Source: Molossus alvarezi
Lineage: Eukaryota; Chordata; Mammalia; Chiroptera; Molossidae
Length of the DNA stretch: 64,000 bases
Assembly (NCBI GenBank): GCA_037176705.1
Contig: JBAWUJ010000076.1
Location: 186,001-250,000, forward strand
Direction: 5' to 3'
Part shown: positions 9,561 to 21,858 of the stretch, in pieces
How the letters are laid out: every line of letters starts with the position of its first letter
Numbering within the stretch: the stretch's first letter is position 1
Program-made: the position numbers and the translations under genes
The notes under the pieces: generated by a model
What the model was told of the DNA's origin: nothing
Seen by the model: only the letters and a program-made list of their open reading frames with translations
Databases searched by the model: none

Positions 9561-10030
9561 GTTGGCGGCCGCCTCCAGGCGCCCTAAGAGTCCAGCGCCT
9601 GGGCTGGCAGCCCCCCGGGCAGCCCCCCCGGCCGCCAGGCGGAGCGCGGACCGGCCCCTCTCAGCTCTCGGGGACCCAGGCGCGCGGTCCGTCCCGCCCA
9701 GCCTCGAACCAGGTCCTCACCGCGGAGCTCGGCAGGCAGCGCATGCGCAGTCCAGGGGCCCCAAGGTCTGCGCCTGGGGGGCCGGGGGTCCGCCCCTCGG
9801 GGCTGCGCTGCCCCACCGGCGGGCGCGGGCGCCCGCGAGTTGCGGCGCCTTGCTCGGCGGCCTGCTGGTGTGCGGCTGGGGCGTGCGGGGATCCCCTCTG
9901 GGCCCCAGATTCCCTCGCTCGGCCCCCGGCGTGGGCTGGGGCGCGTGCGTGCGTGGGCTGCGTGGCCCTCGGCCCGAAGCGCGGCAGGTGCGCAGCTGGC
10001 TGGCTGTGGGGGGACCAAAAAGGAGCGGCA

Positions 10031-10151
10031 AAAGCCTACAGCGCCCGGCATTCCCAGGCGGTCTCCCATCCAAGTCCTGACCGGGCCCGACCCTGCTTAG
10101 CTTCCCAGATCCCACGAGATCGGGCGCGTTCAGGGTGGTATGGCCGGAGAC
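10031..10151 (-). rRNA. 5S rRNA gene, array copy 18
   Basis: Allele U109C. Spacer type A. Confidence 0.93.
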
Positions 10152-10621
10152 GTTGGCGGCCGCCTCCAGGCGCCCTAAGAGTCCAGCGCCTGGGCTGGCA
10201 GCCCCCCGGGCAGCCCCCCCGGCCGCCAGGCGGAGCGCGGACCGGCCCCTCTCAGCTCTCGGGGACCCAGGCGCGCGGTCCGTCCCGCCCAGCCTCGAAC
10301 CAGGTCCTCACCGCGGAGCTCGGCAGGCCGCGCATGCGCAGTCCAGGGGCCCCAAGGTCTGCGCCTGGGGGGCCGGGGGGTCCGCCCCACGGGGCTGCGC
10401 TGCCCCACCGGCGGGCGCGGGCGCCCGCGAGTTGCGGCGCCTTGCGCGGCGGCCTGCTGGTGTGCTGCTGGGGCGTGGGGGGTCCCCTCTGGGCCCCAGA
10501 TTCCCTCGCTCGGCCCCCGGCGTGGGCTGGGGCGCGTGCGTGCGTGGGCTGCGTGGCCCTCGGCCCGAAGCGCGGCAGGTGCGCAGCTGGCTGGCTGTGG
10601 GGGGACCAAAAAGGAGCGGCA

Positions 10622-10742
10622 AAAGCCTACAGCACCCGGCATTCCCAGGCGGTCTCCCATCCAAGTCCTGACCGGGCCCGACCCTGCTTAGCTTCCCAGA
10701 TCCCACGAGATCGGGCGCGTTCAGGGTGGTATGGCCGGAGAC
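10622..10742 (-). rRNA. 5S rRNA gene, array copy 19
   Basis: Consensus allele. Spacer type F. Confidence 0.93.
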
Positions 10743-11211
10743 GTTGGCGGCCGCCTCCAGGCGCCCTAAGAGTCCAGCGCCTGGGCTGGCAGCCCCCCGG
10801 GCAGCTCCCCCGGCCGCCAGGCGGAGCGCGGACCGGCCCCTCTCAGCTCTCGGGGACCCAGGCGCGCGGTCCGTCCCGCCCAGCCTCGAACCAGGTCCTC
10901 ACCGCGGAGCTCGGCAGGCAGCGCATGCGCAGTCCAGGGGCCCCAAGGTCTGCGCCTGGGGGGCCGGGGGTCCGCCCCTCGGGGCTGCGCTGCCCCACCT
11001 GCGGGCGCGGGCGCCCGCCAGTTGCGGCGCCTTGCGCGGCGGCCTGCTGGTGTGCTGCTGGGGCGTGCGGGGTCCCCTCTGGGCCCCAGATTCCCTCGCT
11101 CGGCCCCCGGCGTGGGCTGGGGCGCGTGCGTGCGTGGGCTGCATGGCCCTCGGCCCGAAGCGCGGCAGGTGCGCAGCTGGCTGGCTGTGGGGGGACCAAA
11201 AAGGAGCGGCA

Positions 11212-11332
11212 AAAGCCTACAGCACCCGGCATTCCCAGGCGGTCTCCCATCCAAGTCCTGACCGGGCCCGACCCTGCTTAGCTTCCCAGAACCCACGAGA
11301 TCGGGCGCGTTCAGGGTGGTATGGCCGGAGAC
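11212..11332 (-). rRNA. 5S rRNA gene, array copy 20
   Basis: Allele A42U. Spacer type G. Confidence 0.93.
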
Positions 11333-11804
11333 GTTGGCGGCCGCCTCCAGGCGCCCTAAGAGTCCAGCGCCGGGGCTGGCAGCCCCCCGGGCAGCCCCCC
11401 CGGCCGCCAGGCGGAGCGCGGACCGGCCCCTCTCAGCTCTCGGGGACCCAGGCGCGCGGTCCGTCCCGCCCAGCCTCGAACCAGGTCCTCACCGCGGAGC
11501 TCGGCAGGCCGCGCATGCGCAGTCCAGGGGCCCCAAGGTCTGCGCCTGGGGGGCCGGGGGTCCGCCCCTCGGGGCTGCGCTGCCCCACCGGGGGGGGCGC
11601 GGGCGCCCGCGAGTTGCGGCGCCTTGCTCGGCGGCCTGCTGGTGTGCGGCTGGGGCGTGCGGGGATCCCCTCTGGGCCCCAGATTCCCTCGCTCGGCCCC
11701 CGGCGTGGGCTGGGGCGCGTGCGTGCGTGGGCTGCGTGGCCCTCGGCCCGAAGCGCGGCAGGTGCGCAGCTGGCTGGCTGTGGGGGGACCAAAAAGGAGC
11801 GGCA

Positions 11805-11925
11805 AAAGCCTACAGCACCCGGCATTCCCAGGCGGTCTCCCATCCAAGTCCTGACCGGGCCCGACCCTGCTTAGCTTCCCAGATCCCACGAGATCGGGCG
11901 CGTTCAGGGTGGTATGGCCGGAGAC
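11805..11925 (-). rRNA. 5S rRNA gene, array copy 21
   Basis: Consensus allele. Spacer type M. Confidence 0.93.
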
Positions 11926-12395
11926 GTTGGCGGCCGCCTCCAGGCGCCCTAAGAGTCCAGCGCCTGGGCTGGCAGCCCCCCGGGCAGCCCCCCCGGCCGC
12001 CAGGCGGAGCGCGGACCGGCCCCTCTCAGCACTCGGGGACCCAGGCGCGCGGTCCGTCCCGCCCAGCCTCGAACCAGGTCCTCACCGCGGAGCTCGGCAG
12101 GCAGCGCATGCGCAGTCCAGGGGCCCCAAGGTCTGCGCCTGGGGGGCCGGGGGTCCGCCCCTCGGGGCTGCGCTGCCCCACCGGCGGGCGCGGGCGCCCG
12201 CGAGTTGCGGCGCCTTGCTCGGCGGCCTGCTGGTGTGCGGCTGGGGCGTGCGGGGATCCCCTCTGGGCCCCAGATTCCCTCGCTCGGCCCCCGGCGTGGG
12301 CTGGGGCGCGTGCGTGCGTGGGCTGCGTGGCCCTCGGCCCGAAGCGCGGCAGGTGCGCAGCTGGCTGGCTGTGGGGGGACCAAAAAGGAGCGGCA

Positions 12396-12516
12396 AAAGC
12401 CTACAGCGCCCGGCATTCCCAGGCGGTCTCCCATCCAAGTCCTGACCGGGCCCGACCCTGCTTAGCTTCCCAGATCCCACGAGATCGGGCGCGTTCAGGG
12501 TGGTATGGCCGGAGAC
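12396..12516 (-). rRNA. 5S rRNA gene, array copy 22
   Basis: Allele U109C. Spacer type J. Confidence 0.93.
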
Positions 12517-12986
12517 GTTGGCGGCCGCCTCCAGGCGCCCTAAGAGTCCAGCGCCTGGGCTGGCAGCCCCCCGGGCAGCCCCCCCGGCCGCCAGGCGGAG
12601 CGCGGACCGGCCCCTCTCAGCACTCGGGGACCCAGGCGCGCGGTCCATCCCGCCCAGCCTCGAACCAGGTCCTCACCGCGGAGCTCGGCAGGCAGCGCAT
12701 GCGCAGTCCAGGGGCCCCAAGGTCTGCGCCTGGGGGGCCGGGGGTCCGCCCCTCGGGGCTGCGCTGCCCCACCGGCGGGCGCGGGCGCCCGCGAGTTGCG
12801 GCGCCTTGCTCGGCGGCCTGCTGGTGTGCGGCTGGGGCTTGCGGGGATCCCCTCTGGGCCCCAGATTCCCTCGCTCGGCCCCCGGCGTGGGCTGGGGCGC
12901 GTGCGTGCGTGGGCTGCGTGGCCCTCGGCCCGAAGCGCGGCAGGTGCGCAGCTGGCTGGCTGTGGGGGGACCAAAAAGGAGCGGCA

Positions 12987-13107
12987 AAAGCCTACAGCGC
13001 CCGGCATTCCCAGGCGGTCTCCCATCCAAGTCCTGACCGGGCCCGACCCTGCTTAGCTTCCCAGATCCCACGAGATCGGGCGCGTTCAGGGTGGTATGGC
13101 CGGAGAC
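12987..13107 (-). rRNA. 5S rRNA gene, array copy 23
   Basis: Allele U109C. Spacer type N, chimeric: type O near the gene, type F distally. Confidence 0.93.
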
Positions 13108-13577
13108 GTTGGCGGCCGCCTCCAGGCGCCCTAAGAGTCCAGCGCCTGGGCTGGCAGCCCCCCGGGCAGCCCCCCGGCCGCCAGGCGGAGCGCGGACCGG
13201 CCCCTCTCAGCTCTCGGGGACCCAGGCGCGCGGTCCGTCCCGCCCAGCCTCGAACCAGGTCCTCACCGCGGAGCTCGGCAGGCCGCGCATGCGCAGTCCA
13301 GGGGCCCCAAGGTCTGCGCCTGGGGGGCCGGGGGGTCCGCCCCACGGGGCTGCGCTGCCCCACCGGCGGGCGCGGGCGCCCGCGAGTTGCGGCGCCTTGC
13401 GCGGCGGCCTGCTGGTGTGCTGCTGGGGCGTGGGGGGATCCCCTCTGGGCCCCAGATTCCCTCGCTCGGCCCCCGGCGTGGGCTGGGGCGCGTGCGTGCG
13501 TGGGCTGCATGGCCCTCGGCCCGAAGCGCGGCAGGTGCGCAGCTGGCTGGCTGTGGGGGGACCAAAAAGGAGCGGCA

Positions 13578-13698
13578 AAAGCCTACAGCACCCGGCATTC
13601 CCAGGCGGTCTCCCATCCAAGTCCTGACCGGGCCCGACCCTGCTTAGCTTCCCAGAACCCACGAGATCGGGCGCGTTCAGGGTGGTATGGCCGGAGAC
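13578..13698 (-). rRNA. 5S rRNA gene, array copy 24
   Basis: Allele A42U. Spacer type G. Confidence 0.93.
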
Positions 13699-14170
13699 GT
13701 TGGCGGCCGCCTCCAGGCGCCCTAAGAGTCCAGCGCCGGGGCTGGCAGCCCCCCGGGCAGCCCCCCCGGCCGCCAGGCGGAGCGCGGACCGGCCCCTCTC
13801 AGCTCTCGGGGACCCAGGCGCGCGGTCCGTCCCGCCCAGCCTCGAACCAGGTCCTCACCGCGGAGCTCGGCAGGCCGCGCATGCGCAGTCCAGGGGCCCC
13901 AAGGTCTGCGCCTGGGGGGCCGGGGGTCCGCCCCTCGGGGCTGCGCTGCCCCACCGGGGGGGGCGCGGGCGCCCGCGAGTTGCGGCGCCTTGCTCGGCGG
14001 CCTGCTGGTGTGCGGCTGGGGCGTGCGGGGATCCCCTCTGGGCCCCAGATTCCCTCGCTCGGCCCCCGGCGTGGGCTGGGGCGCGTGCGTGCGTGGGCTG
14101 CGTGGCCCTCGGCCCGAAGCGCGGCAGGTGCGCAGCTGGCTGGCTGTGGGGGGACCAAAAAGGAGCGGCA

Positions 14171-14291
14171 AAAGCCTACAGCACCCGGCATTCCCAGGCG
14201 GTCTCCCATCCAAGTCCTGACCGGGCCCGACCCTGCTTAGCTTCCCAGATCCCACGAGATCGGGCGCGTTCAGGGTGGTATGGCCGGAGAC
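14171..14291 (-). rRNA. 5S rRNA gene, array copy 25
   Basis: Consensus allele. Spacer type M. Confidence 0.93.
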
Positions 14292-14761
14292 GTTGGCGGC
14301 CGCCTCCAGGCGCCCTAAGAGTCCAGCGCCTGGGCTGGCAGCCCCCCGGGCAGCCCCCCCGGCCGCCAGGCGGAGCGCGGACCGGCCCCTCTCAGCACTC
14401 GGGGACCCAGGCGCGCGGTCCGTCCCGCCCAGCCTCGAACCAGGTCCTCACCGCGGAGCTCGGCAGGCAGCGCATGCGCAGTCCAGGGGCCCCAAGGTCT
14501 GCGCCTGGGGGGCCGGGGGTCCGCCCCTCGGGGCTGCGCTGCCCCACCGGCGGGCGCGGGCGCCCGCGAGTTGCGGCGCCTTGCTCGGCGGCCTGCTGGT
14601 GTGCGGCTGGGGCGTGCGGGGATCCCCTCTGGGCCCCAGATTCCCTCGCTCGGCCCCCGGCGTGGGCTGGGGCGCGTGCGTGCGTGGGCTGCGTGGCCCT
14701 CGGCCCGAAGCGCGGCAGGTGCGCAGCTGGCTGGCTGTGGGGGGACCAAAAAGGAGCGGCA

Positions 14762-14882
14762 AAAGCCTACAGCGCCCGGCATTCCCAGGCGGTCTCCCAT
14801 CCAAGTCCTGACCGGGCCCGACCCTGCTTAGCTTCCCAGATCCCACGAGATCGGGCGCGTTCAGGGTGGTATGGCCGGAGAC
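14762..14882 (-). rRNA. 5S rRNA gene, array copy 26
   Basis: Allele U109C. Spacer type J. Confidence 0.93.
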
Positions 14883-15352
14883 GTTGGCGGCCGCCTCCAG
14901 GCGCCCTAAGAGTCCAGCGCCTGGGCTGGCAGCCCCCCGGGCAGCCCCCCCGGCCGCCAGGCGGAGCGCGGACCGGCCCCTCTCAGCACTCGGGGACCCA
15001 GGCGCGCGGTCCATCCCGCCCAGCCTCGAACCAGGTCCTCACCGCGGAGCTCGGCAGGCAGCGCATGCGCAGTCCAGGGGCCCCAAGGTCTGCGCCTGGG
15101 GGGCCGGGGGTCCGCCCCTCGGGGCTGCGCTGCCCCACCGGCGGGCGCGGGCGCCCGCGAGTTGCGGCGCCTTGCTCGGCGGCCTGCTGGTGTGCGGCTG
15201 GGGCTTGCGGGGATCCCCTCTGGGCCCCAGATTCCCTCGCTCGGCCCCCGGCGTGGGCTGGGGCGCGTGCGTGCGTGGGCTGCGTGGCCCTCGGCCCGAA
15301 GCGCGGCAGGTGCGCAGCTGGCTGGCTGTGGGGGGACCAAAAAGGAGCGGCA

Positions 15353-15473
15353 AAAGCCTACAGCGCCCGGCATTCCCAGGCGGTCTCCCATCCAAGTCCT
15401 GACCGGGCCCGACCCTGCTTAGCTTCCCAGATCCCACGAGATCGGGCGCGTTCAGGGTGGTATGGCCGGAGAC
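15353..15473 (-). rRNA. 5S rRNA gene, array copy 27
   Basis: Allele U109C. Spacer type O (C6 run with a BamHI site). Confidence 0.93.
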
Positions 15474-15943
15474 GTTGGCGGCCGCCTCCAGGCGCCCTAA
15501 GAGTCCAGCGCCTGGGCTGGCAGCCCCCCGGGCAGCCCCCCGGCCGCCAGGCGGAGCGCGGACCGGCCCCTCTCAGCTCTCGGGGACCCAGGCGCGCGGT
15601 CCGTCCCGCCCAGCCTCGAACCAGGTCCTCACCGCGGAGCTCGGCAGGCCGCGCATGCGCAGTCCAGGGGCCCCAAGGTCTGCGCCTGGGGGGCCGGGGG
15701 GTCCGCCCCACGGGGCTGCGCTGCCCCACCGGCGGGCGCGGGCGCCCGCGAGTTGCGGCGCCTTGCGCGGCGGCCTGCTGGTGTGCTGCTGGGGCGTGGG
15801 GGGATCCCCTCTGGGCCCCAGATTCCCTCGCTCGGCCCCCGGCGTGGGCTGGGGCGCGTGCGTGCGTGGGCTGCGTGGCCCTCGGCCCGAAGCGCGGCAG
15901 GTGCGCAGCTGGCTGGCTGTGGGGGGACCAAAAAGGAGCGGCA

Positions 15944-16064
15944 AAAGCCTACAGCACCCGGCATTCCCAGGCGGTCTCCCATCCAAGTCCTGACCGGGCC
16001 CGACCCTGCTTAGCTTCCCAGATCCCACGAGATCGGGCGCGTTCAGGGTGGTATGGCCGGAGAC
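15944..16064 (-). rRNA. 5S rRNA gene, array copy 28
   Basis: Consensus allele. Spacer type E with an extra C after a shortened G run, shared with copy 49. Confidence 0.93.
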
Positions 16065-16535
16065 GTTGGCGGCCGCCTCCAGGCGCCCTAAGAGTCCAGC
16101 GCCGGGACTGGCAGCCCCCGGGCAGCCCCCCCGGCCGCCAGGCGGAGCGCGGACCGGCCCCTCTCAGCTCTCGGGGACCCAGGCGCGCGGTCCGTCCCGC
16201 CCAGCCTCGAACCAGGTCCTCACCGCGGAGCTCGGCAGGCAGCGCATGCGCTGTCCAGGGGCCACAAGGTCTGCGCCTGGGGGGCCGGGGGGTCCGCCCC
16301 ACGGGGCTGCGCTGCCCCACCGGGGGGGCCGCGGGCGCCCGCGAGTTGCGGCGCCTTGCGCGGCGGCCTGCTGGTGTGCTGCTGGGGCGTGGGGGGTCCC
16401 CTCTGGGCCCCAGATTCCCTCGCTAGGCCCCCGGCGTGGGCTGGGGCGCGTGCGTGCGTGGGCTGCGTGGCCCTCGGCCCGAAGCGCGGCAGGTGCGCAG
16501 CTGGCTGGCTGTGGGGGGACCAAAAAGGAGCGGCA

Positions 16536-16656
16536 AAAGCCTACAGCACCCGGCATTCCCAGGCGGTCTCCCATCCAAGTCCTGACCGGGCCCGACCCTG
16601 CTTAGCTTCCCAGATCCCACGAGATCGGGCGCGTTCAGGGTGGTATGGCCGGAGAC
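16536..16656 (-). rRNA. 5S rRNA gene, array copy 29
   Basis: Consensus allele. Spacer type P, G9 run and GTACC before the next terminator. Confidence 0.93.
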
Positions 16657-17129
16657 GTTGGCGGCCGCCTCCAGGCGCCCTAAGAGTCCAGCGCCTGGGC
16701 TGGCAGCCCCCCGGGCAGCCCCCCCGGCCGCCAGGCGGAGCGCGGACCGGCCCCTCTCAGCTCTCGGGGACCCAGGCGCGCGGTCCGTCCCGCCCAGCCT
16801 CGAACCAGGTCCTCACCGCGGAGCTCGGCAGGCAGCGCATGCGCAGTCCAGGGTCCCCAAGGTCTGCGCCTGGGGGGCCGGGGGGTCCGCCCCACGGGGC
16901 TGCGCTGCCCCACCGGGGGGGGGCGCGGGCGCCCGCGAGTTGCGGCGCCTTGCGCGGCGGCCTGCTGGTGTGCTGCTGGGGCGTGGGGGGTCCCCTCTGG
17001 GCCCCAGATTCCCTCGCTCGGCCCCCGGCGTGGGCTGGGGCGCGTGCGTGCGTGGGCTGCGTGGCCCTCGGCCCGAAGCGCGGCAGGTGCGCAGCTGGCT
17101 GGCTGTGGGGGTACCAAAAAGGAGCGGCA

Positions 17130-17250
17130 AAAGCCTACAGCACCCGGCATTCCCAGGCGGTCTCCCATCCAAGTCCTGACCGGGCCCGACCCTGCTTAGC
17201 TTCCCAGATCCCACGAGATCGGGCGCGTTCAGGGTGGTATGGCCGGAGAC
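17130..17250 (-). rRNA. 5S rRNA gene, array copy 30
   Basis: Consensus allele. Spacer type F. Confidence 0.93.
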
Positions 17251-17719
17251 GTTGGCGGCCGCCTCCAGGCGCCCTAAGAGTCCAGCGCCTGGGCTGGCAG
17301 CCCCCCGGGCAGCTCCCCCGGCCGCCAGGCGGAGCGCGGACCGGCCCCTCTCAGCTCTCGGGGACCCAGGCGCGCGGTCCGTCCCGCCCAGCCTCGAACC
17401 AGGTCCTCACCGCGGAGCTCGGCAGGCAGCGCATGCGCAGTCCAGGGGCCCCAAGGTCTGCGCCTGGGGGGCCGGGGGTCCGCCCCTCGGGGCTGCGCTG
17501 CCCCACCTGCGGGCGCGGGCGCCCGCCAGTTGCGGCGCCTTGCGCGGCGGCCTGCTGGTGTGCTGCTGGGGCGTGCGGGGTCCCCTCTGGGCCCCAGATT
17601 CCCTCGCTCGGCCCCCGGCGTGGGCTGGGGCGCGTGCGTGCGTGGGCTGCATGGCCCTCGGCCCGAAGCGCGGCAGGTGCGCAGCTGGCTGGCTGTGGGG
17701 GGACCAAAAAGGAGCGGCA

Positions 17720-17840
17720 AAAGCCTACAGCACCCGGCATTCCCAGGCGGTCTCCCATCCAAGTCCTGACCGGGCCCGACCCTGCTTAGCTTCCCAGAAC
17801 CCACGAGATCGGGCGCGTTCAGGGTGGTATGGCCGGAGAC
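17720..17840 (-). rRNA. 5S rRNA gene, array copy 31
   Basis: Allele A42U. Spacer type Q. Confidence 0.93.
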
Positions 17841-18310
17841 GTTGGCGGCCGCCTCCAGGCGCCCTAAGAGTCCAGCGCCGGGGCTGGCAGCCCCCCGGGC
17901 AGCCCCCCCGGCCGCCAGGCGGAGCGCGGACCGGCCCCTCTCAGCTCTCGGGGACCCAGGCGCGCGGTCCGTCCCGCCCAGCCTCGAACCAGGTCCTCAC
18001 CGCGGAGCTCGGCAGGCCGCGCATGCGCAGTCCAGGGGCCCCAAGGTCTGCGCCTGGGGGGCCGGGGGGTCCGCCCCACGGGGCTGCGCTGCCCCACCGG
18101 CGGGCGCGGGCGCCCGCGAGTTGCGGCGCCTTGCGCGGCGGCCTGCTGGTGTGCTGCTGGGGCGTGGGGGGTCCCCTCTGGGCCCCAGATTCCCTCGCTC
18201 GGCCCCCGGCGTGGGCTGGGGCGCGTGCGTGCGTGGGCTGCGTGGCCCTCGGCCCGAAGCGCGGCAGGTGCGCAGCTGGCTGGCTGTGGGGGGACCAAAA
18301 AGGAGCGGCA

Positions 18311-18431
18311 AAAGCCTACAGCACCCGGCATTCCCAGGCGGTCTCCCATCCAAGTCCTGACCGGGCCCGACCCTGCTTAGCTTCCCAGATCCCACGAGAT
18401 CGGGCGCGTTCAGGGTGGTATGGCCGGAGAC
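18311..18431 (-). rRNA. 5S rRNA gene, array copy 32
   Basis: Consensus allele. Spacer type M. Confidence 0.93.
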
Positions 18432-18901
18432 GTTGGCGGCCGCCTCCAGGCGCCCTAAGAGTCCAGCGCCTGGGCTGGCAGCCCCCCGGGCAGCCCCCCC
18501 GGCCGCCAGGCGGAGCGCGGACCGGCCCCTCTCAGCACTCGGGGACCCAGGCGCGCGGTCCGTCCCGCCCAGCCTCGAACCAGGTCCTCACCGCGGAGCT
18601 CGGCAGGCAGCGCATGCGCAGTCCAGGGGCCCCAAGGTCTGCGCCTGGGGGGCCGGGGGTCCGCCCCTCGGGGCTGCGCTGCCCCACCGGCGGGCGCGGG
18701 CGCCCGCGAGTTGCGGCGCCTTGCTCGGCGGCCTGCTGGTGTGCGGCTGGGGCGTGCGGGGATCCCCTCTGGGCCCCAGATTCCCTCGCTCGGCCCCCGG
18801 CGTGGGCTGGGGCGCGTGCGTGCGTGGGCTGCGTGGCCCTCGGCCCGAAGCGCGGCAGGTGCGCAGCTGGCTGGCTGTGGGGGGACCAAAAAGGAGCGGC
18901 A

Positions 18902-19022
18902 AAAGCCTACAGCGCCCGGCATTCCCAGGCGGTCTCCCATCCAAGTCCTGACCGGGCCCGACCCTGCTTAGCTTCCCAGATCCCACGAGATCGGGCGCGT
19001 TCAGGGTGGTATGGCCGGAGAC
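18902..19022 (-). rRNA. 5S rRNA gene, array copy 33
   Basis: Allele U109C. Spacer type R. Confidence 0.93.
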
Positions 19023-19492
19023 GTTGGCGGCCGCCTCCAGGCGCCCTAAGAGTCCAGCGCCTGGGCTGGCAGCCCCCCGGGCAGCCCCCCCGGCCGCCAG
19101 GCGGAGCGCGGACCGGCCCCTCTCAGCACTCGGGGACCCAGGCGCGCGGTCCATCCCGCCCAGCCTCGAACCAGGTCCTCACCGCGGAGCTCGGCAGGCA
19201 GCGCATGCGCAGTCCAGGGGCCCCAAGGTCTGCGCCTGGGGGGCCGGGGGTCCGCCCCTCGGGGCTGCGCTGCCCCACCGGCGGGCGCGGGCGCCCGCGA
19301 GTTGCGGCGCCTTGCTCGGCGGCCTGCTGGTGTGCGGCTGGGGCGTGCGGGGATCCCCTCTGGGCCCCAGATTCCCTCGCTCGGCCCCCGGCGTGGGCTG
19401 GGGCGCGTGCGTGCGTGGGCTGCGTGGCCCTCGGCCCGAAGCGCGGCAGGTGCGCAGCTGGCTGGCTGTGGGGGGACCAAAAAGGAGCGGCA

Positions 19493-19613
19493 AAAGCCTA
19501 CAGCGCCCGGCATTCCCAGGCGGTCTCCCATCCAAGTCCTGACCGGGCCCGACCCTGCTTAGCTTCCCAGATCCCACGAGATCGGGCGCGTTCAGGGTGG
19601 TATGGCCGGAGAC
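19493..19613 (-). rRNA. 5S rRNA gene, array copy 34
   Basis: Allele U109C. Spacer type S, chimeric. Confidence 0.93.
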
Positions 19614-20083
19614 GTTGGCGGCCGCCTCCAGGCGCCCTAAGAGTCCAGCGCCTGGGCTGGCAGCCCCCCGGGCAGCCCCCCCGGCCGCCAGGCGGAGCGC
19701 GGACCGGCCCCTCTCAGCTCTCGGGGACCCAGGCGCGCGGTCCGTCCCGCCCAGCCTCGAACCAGGTCCTCACCGCGGAGCTCGGCAGGCCGCGCATGCG
19801 CAGTCCAGGGGCCCCAAGGTCTGCGCCTGGGGGGCCGGGGGTCCGCCCCTCGGGGCTGCGCTGCCCCACCGGCGGGCGCGGGCGCCCGCGAGTTGCGGCG
19901 CCTTGCGCGGCGGCCTGCTGGTGTGCTGCTGGGGCGTGGGGGGATCCCCTCTGGGCCCCAGATTCCCTCGCTCGGCCCCCGGCGTGGGCTGGGGCGCGTG
20001 CGTGCGTGGGCTGCGTGGCCCTCGGCCCGAAGCGCGGCAGGTGCGCAGCTGGCTGGCTGTGGGGGGACCAAAAAGGAGCGGCA

Positions 20084-20204
20084 AAAGCCTACAGCACCCG
20101 GCATTCCCAGGCGGTCTCCCATCCAAGTCCTGACCGGGCCCGACCCTGCTTAGCTTCCCAGATCCCACGAGATCGGGCGCGTTCAGGGTGGTATGGCCGG
20201 AGAC
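20084..20204 (-). rRNA. 5S rRNA gene, array copy 35
   Basis: Consensus allele. Spacer type E. Confidence 0.93.
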
Positions 20205-20675
20205 GTTGGCGGCCGCCTCCAGGCGCCCTAAGAGTCCAGCGCCGGGACTGGCAGCCCCCGGGCAGCCCCCCCGGCCGCCAGGCGGAGCGCGGACCGGCCC
20301 CTCTCAGCTCTCGGGGACCCAGGCGCGCGGTCCGTCCCGCCCAGCCTCGAACCAGGTCCTCACCGCGGAGCTCGGCAGGCAGCGCATGCGCTGTCCAGGG
20401 GCCACAAGGTCTGCGCCTGGGGGGCCGGGGGGTCCGCCCCACGGGGCTGCGCTGCCCCACCGGGGGGGGCGCGGGCGCCCGCGAGTTGCGGCGCCTTGCG
20501 CGGCGGCCTGCTGGTGTGCTGCTGGGGCGTGGGGGGTCCCCTCTGGGCCCCAGATTCCCTCGCTAGGCCCCCGGCGTGGGCTGGGGCGCGTGCGTGCGTG
20601 GGCTGCGTGGCCCTCGGCCCGAAGCGCGGCAGGTGCGCAGCTGGCTGGCTGTGGGGGGACCAAAAAGGAGCGGCA

Positions 20676-20796
20676 AAAGCCTACAGCACCCGGCATTCCC
20701 AGGCGGTCTCCCATCCAAGTCCTGACCGGGCCCGACCCTGCTTAGCTTCCCAGATCCCACGAGATCGGGCGCGTTCAGGGTGGTATGGCCGGAGAC
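20676..20796 (-). rRNA. 5S rRNA gene, array copy 36
   Basis: Consensus allele. Spacer type P but with a G8 run and no GTACC. Confidence 0.93.
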
Positions 20797-21268
20797 GTTG
20801 GCGGCCGCCTCCAGGCGCCCTAAGAGTCCAGCGCCTGGGCTGGCAGCCCCCCGGGCAGCCCCCCCGGCCGCCAGGCGGAGCGCGGACCGGCCCCTCTCAG
20901 CTCTCGGGGACCCAGGCGCGCGGTCCGTCCCGCCCAGCCTCGAACCAGGTCCTCACCGCGGAGCTCGGCAGGCAGCGCATGCGCAGTCCAGGGTCCCCAA
21001 GGTCTGCGCCTGGGGGGCCGGGGGGTCCGCCCCACGGGGCTGCGCTGCCCCACCGGGGGGGGCGCGGGCGCCCGCGAGTTGCGGCGCCTTGCGCGGCGGC
21101 CTGCTGGTGTGCTGCTGGGGCGTGGGGGGTCCCCTCTGGGCCCCAGATTCCCTCGCTCGGCCCCCGGCGTGGGCTGGGGCGCGTGCGTGCGTGGGCTGCG
21201 TGGCCCTCGGCCCGAAGCGCGGCAGGTGCGCAGCTGGCTGGCTGTGGGGGGACCAAAAAGGAGCGGCA

Positions 21269-21389
21269 AAAGCCTACAGCACCCGGCATTCCCAGGCGGT
21301 CTCCCATCCAAGTCCTGACCGGGCCCGACCCTGCTTAGCTTCCCAGATCCCACGAGATCGGGCGCGTTCAGGGTGGTATGGCCGGAGAC
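21269..21389 (-). rRNA. 5S rRNA gene, array copy 37
   Basis: Consensus allele. Spacer type F. Confidence 0.93.
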
Positions 21390-21858
21390 GTTGGCGGCCG
21401 CCTCCAGGCGCCCTAAGAGTCCAGCGCCTGGGCTGGCAGCCCCCCGGGCAGCTCCCCCGGCCGCCAGGCGGAGCGCGGACCGGCCCCTCTCAGCTCTCGG
21501 GGACCCAGGCGCGCGGTCCGTCCCGCCCAGCCTCGAACCAGGTCCTCACCGCGGAGCTCGGCAGGCAGCGCATGCGCAGTCCAGGGGCCCCAAGGTCTGC
21601 GCCTGGGGGGCCGGGGGTCCGCCCCTCGGGGCTGCGCTGCCCCACCTGCGGGCGCGGGCGCCCGCCAGTTGCGGCGCCTTGCGCGGCGGCCTGCTGGTGT
21701 GCTGCTGGGGCGTGCGGGGTCCCCTCTGGGCCCCAGATTCCCTCGCTCGGCCCCCGGCGTGGGCTGGGGCGCGTGCGTGCGTGGGCTGCATGGCCCTCGG
21801 CCCGAAGCGCGGCAGGTGCGCAGCTGGCTGGCTGTGGGGGGACCAAAAAGGAGCGGCA

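Larger units (their letters stand above)
8850..11804. repeat. 5-unit block, second copy (units 16-20)
   Basis: Spacer order I L A F G. L and B differ at -104 and -106, consistent with later conversion of one copy. Confidence 0.7.
11212..13577. repeat. 4-unit block, first copy (units 20-23)
   Basis: Spacer order G M J N. It is followed directly by G M J O at an offset of 2,366 bp; N differs from O only in its distal, F-derived part. Confidence 0.8.
13578..15943. repeat. 4-unit block, second copy (units 24-27)
   Basis: Spacer order G M J O, partner of units 20-23. Confidence 0.8.
14171..18901. repeat. 8-unit duplicated block, first copy (units 25-32)
   Basis: Spacer order M J O E P F Q M, including the rare E form with an extra C and the rare P form with GTACC. 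Offset to its partner is 12,417 bp (21 units). Confidence 0.87.

Noticed and set aside
17234..20566. Open reading frame of 1,110 codons on the + strand (a similar one at 25511-28843), and hundreds of smaller ones on both strands.
   Set aside because: They begin at GTG inside the antisense of a 5S gene, repeat every unit, and exist because the unit is GC-rich and usually 591 bp (3 x 197). Frames are open in several directions at once, the products are low-complexity Pro/Arg/Ala/Gly strings, and length changes of one base shift them at will.
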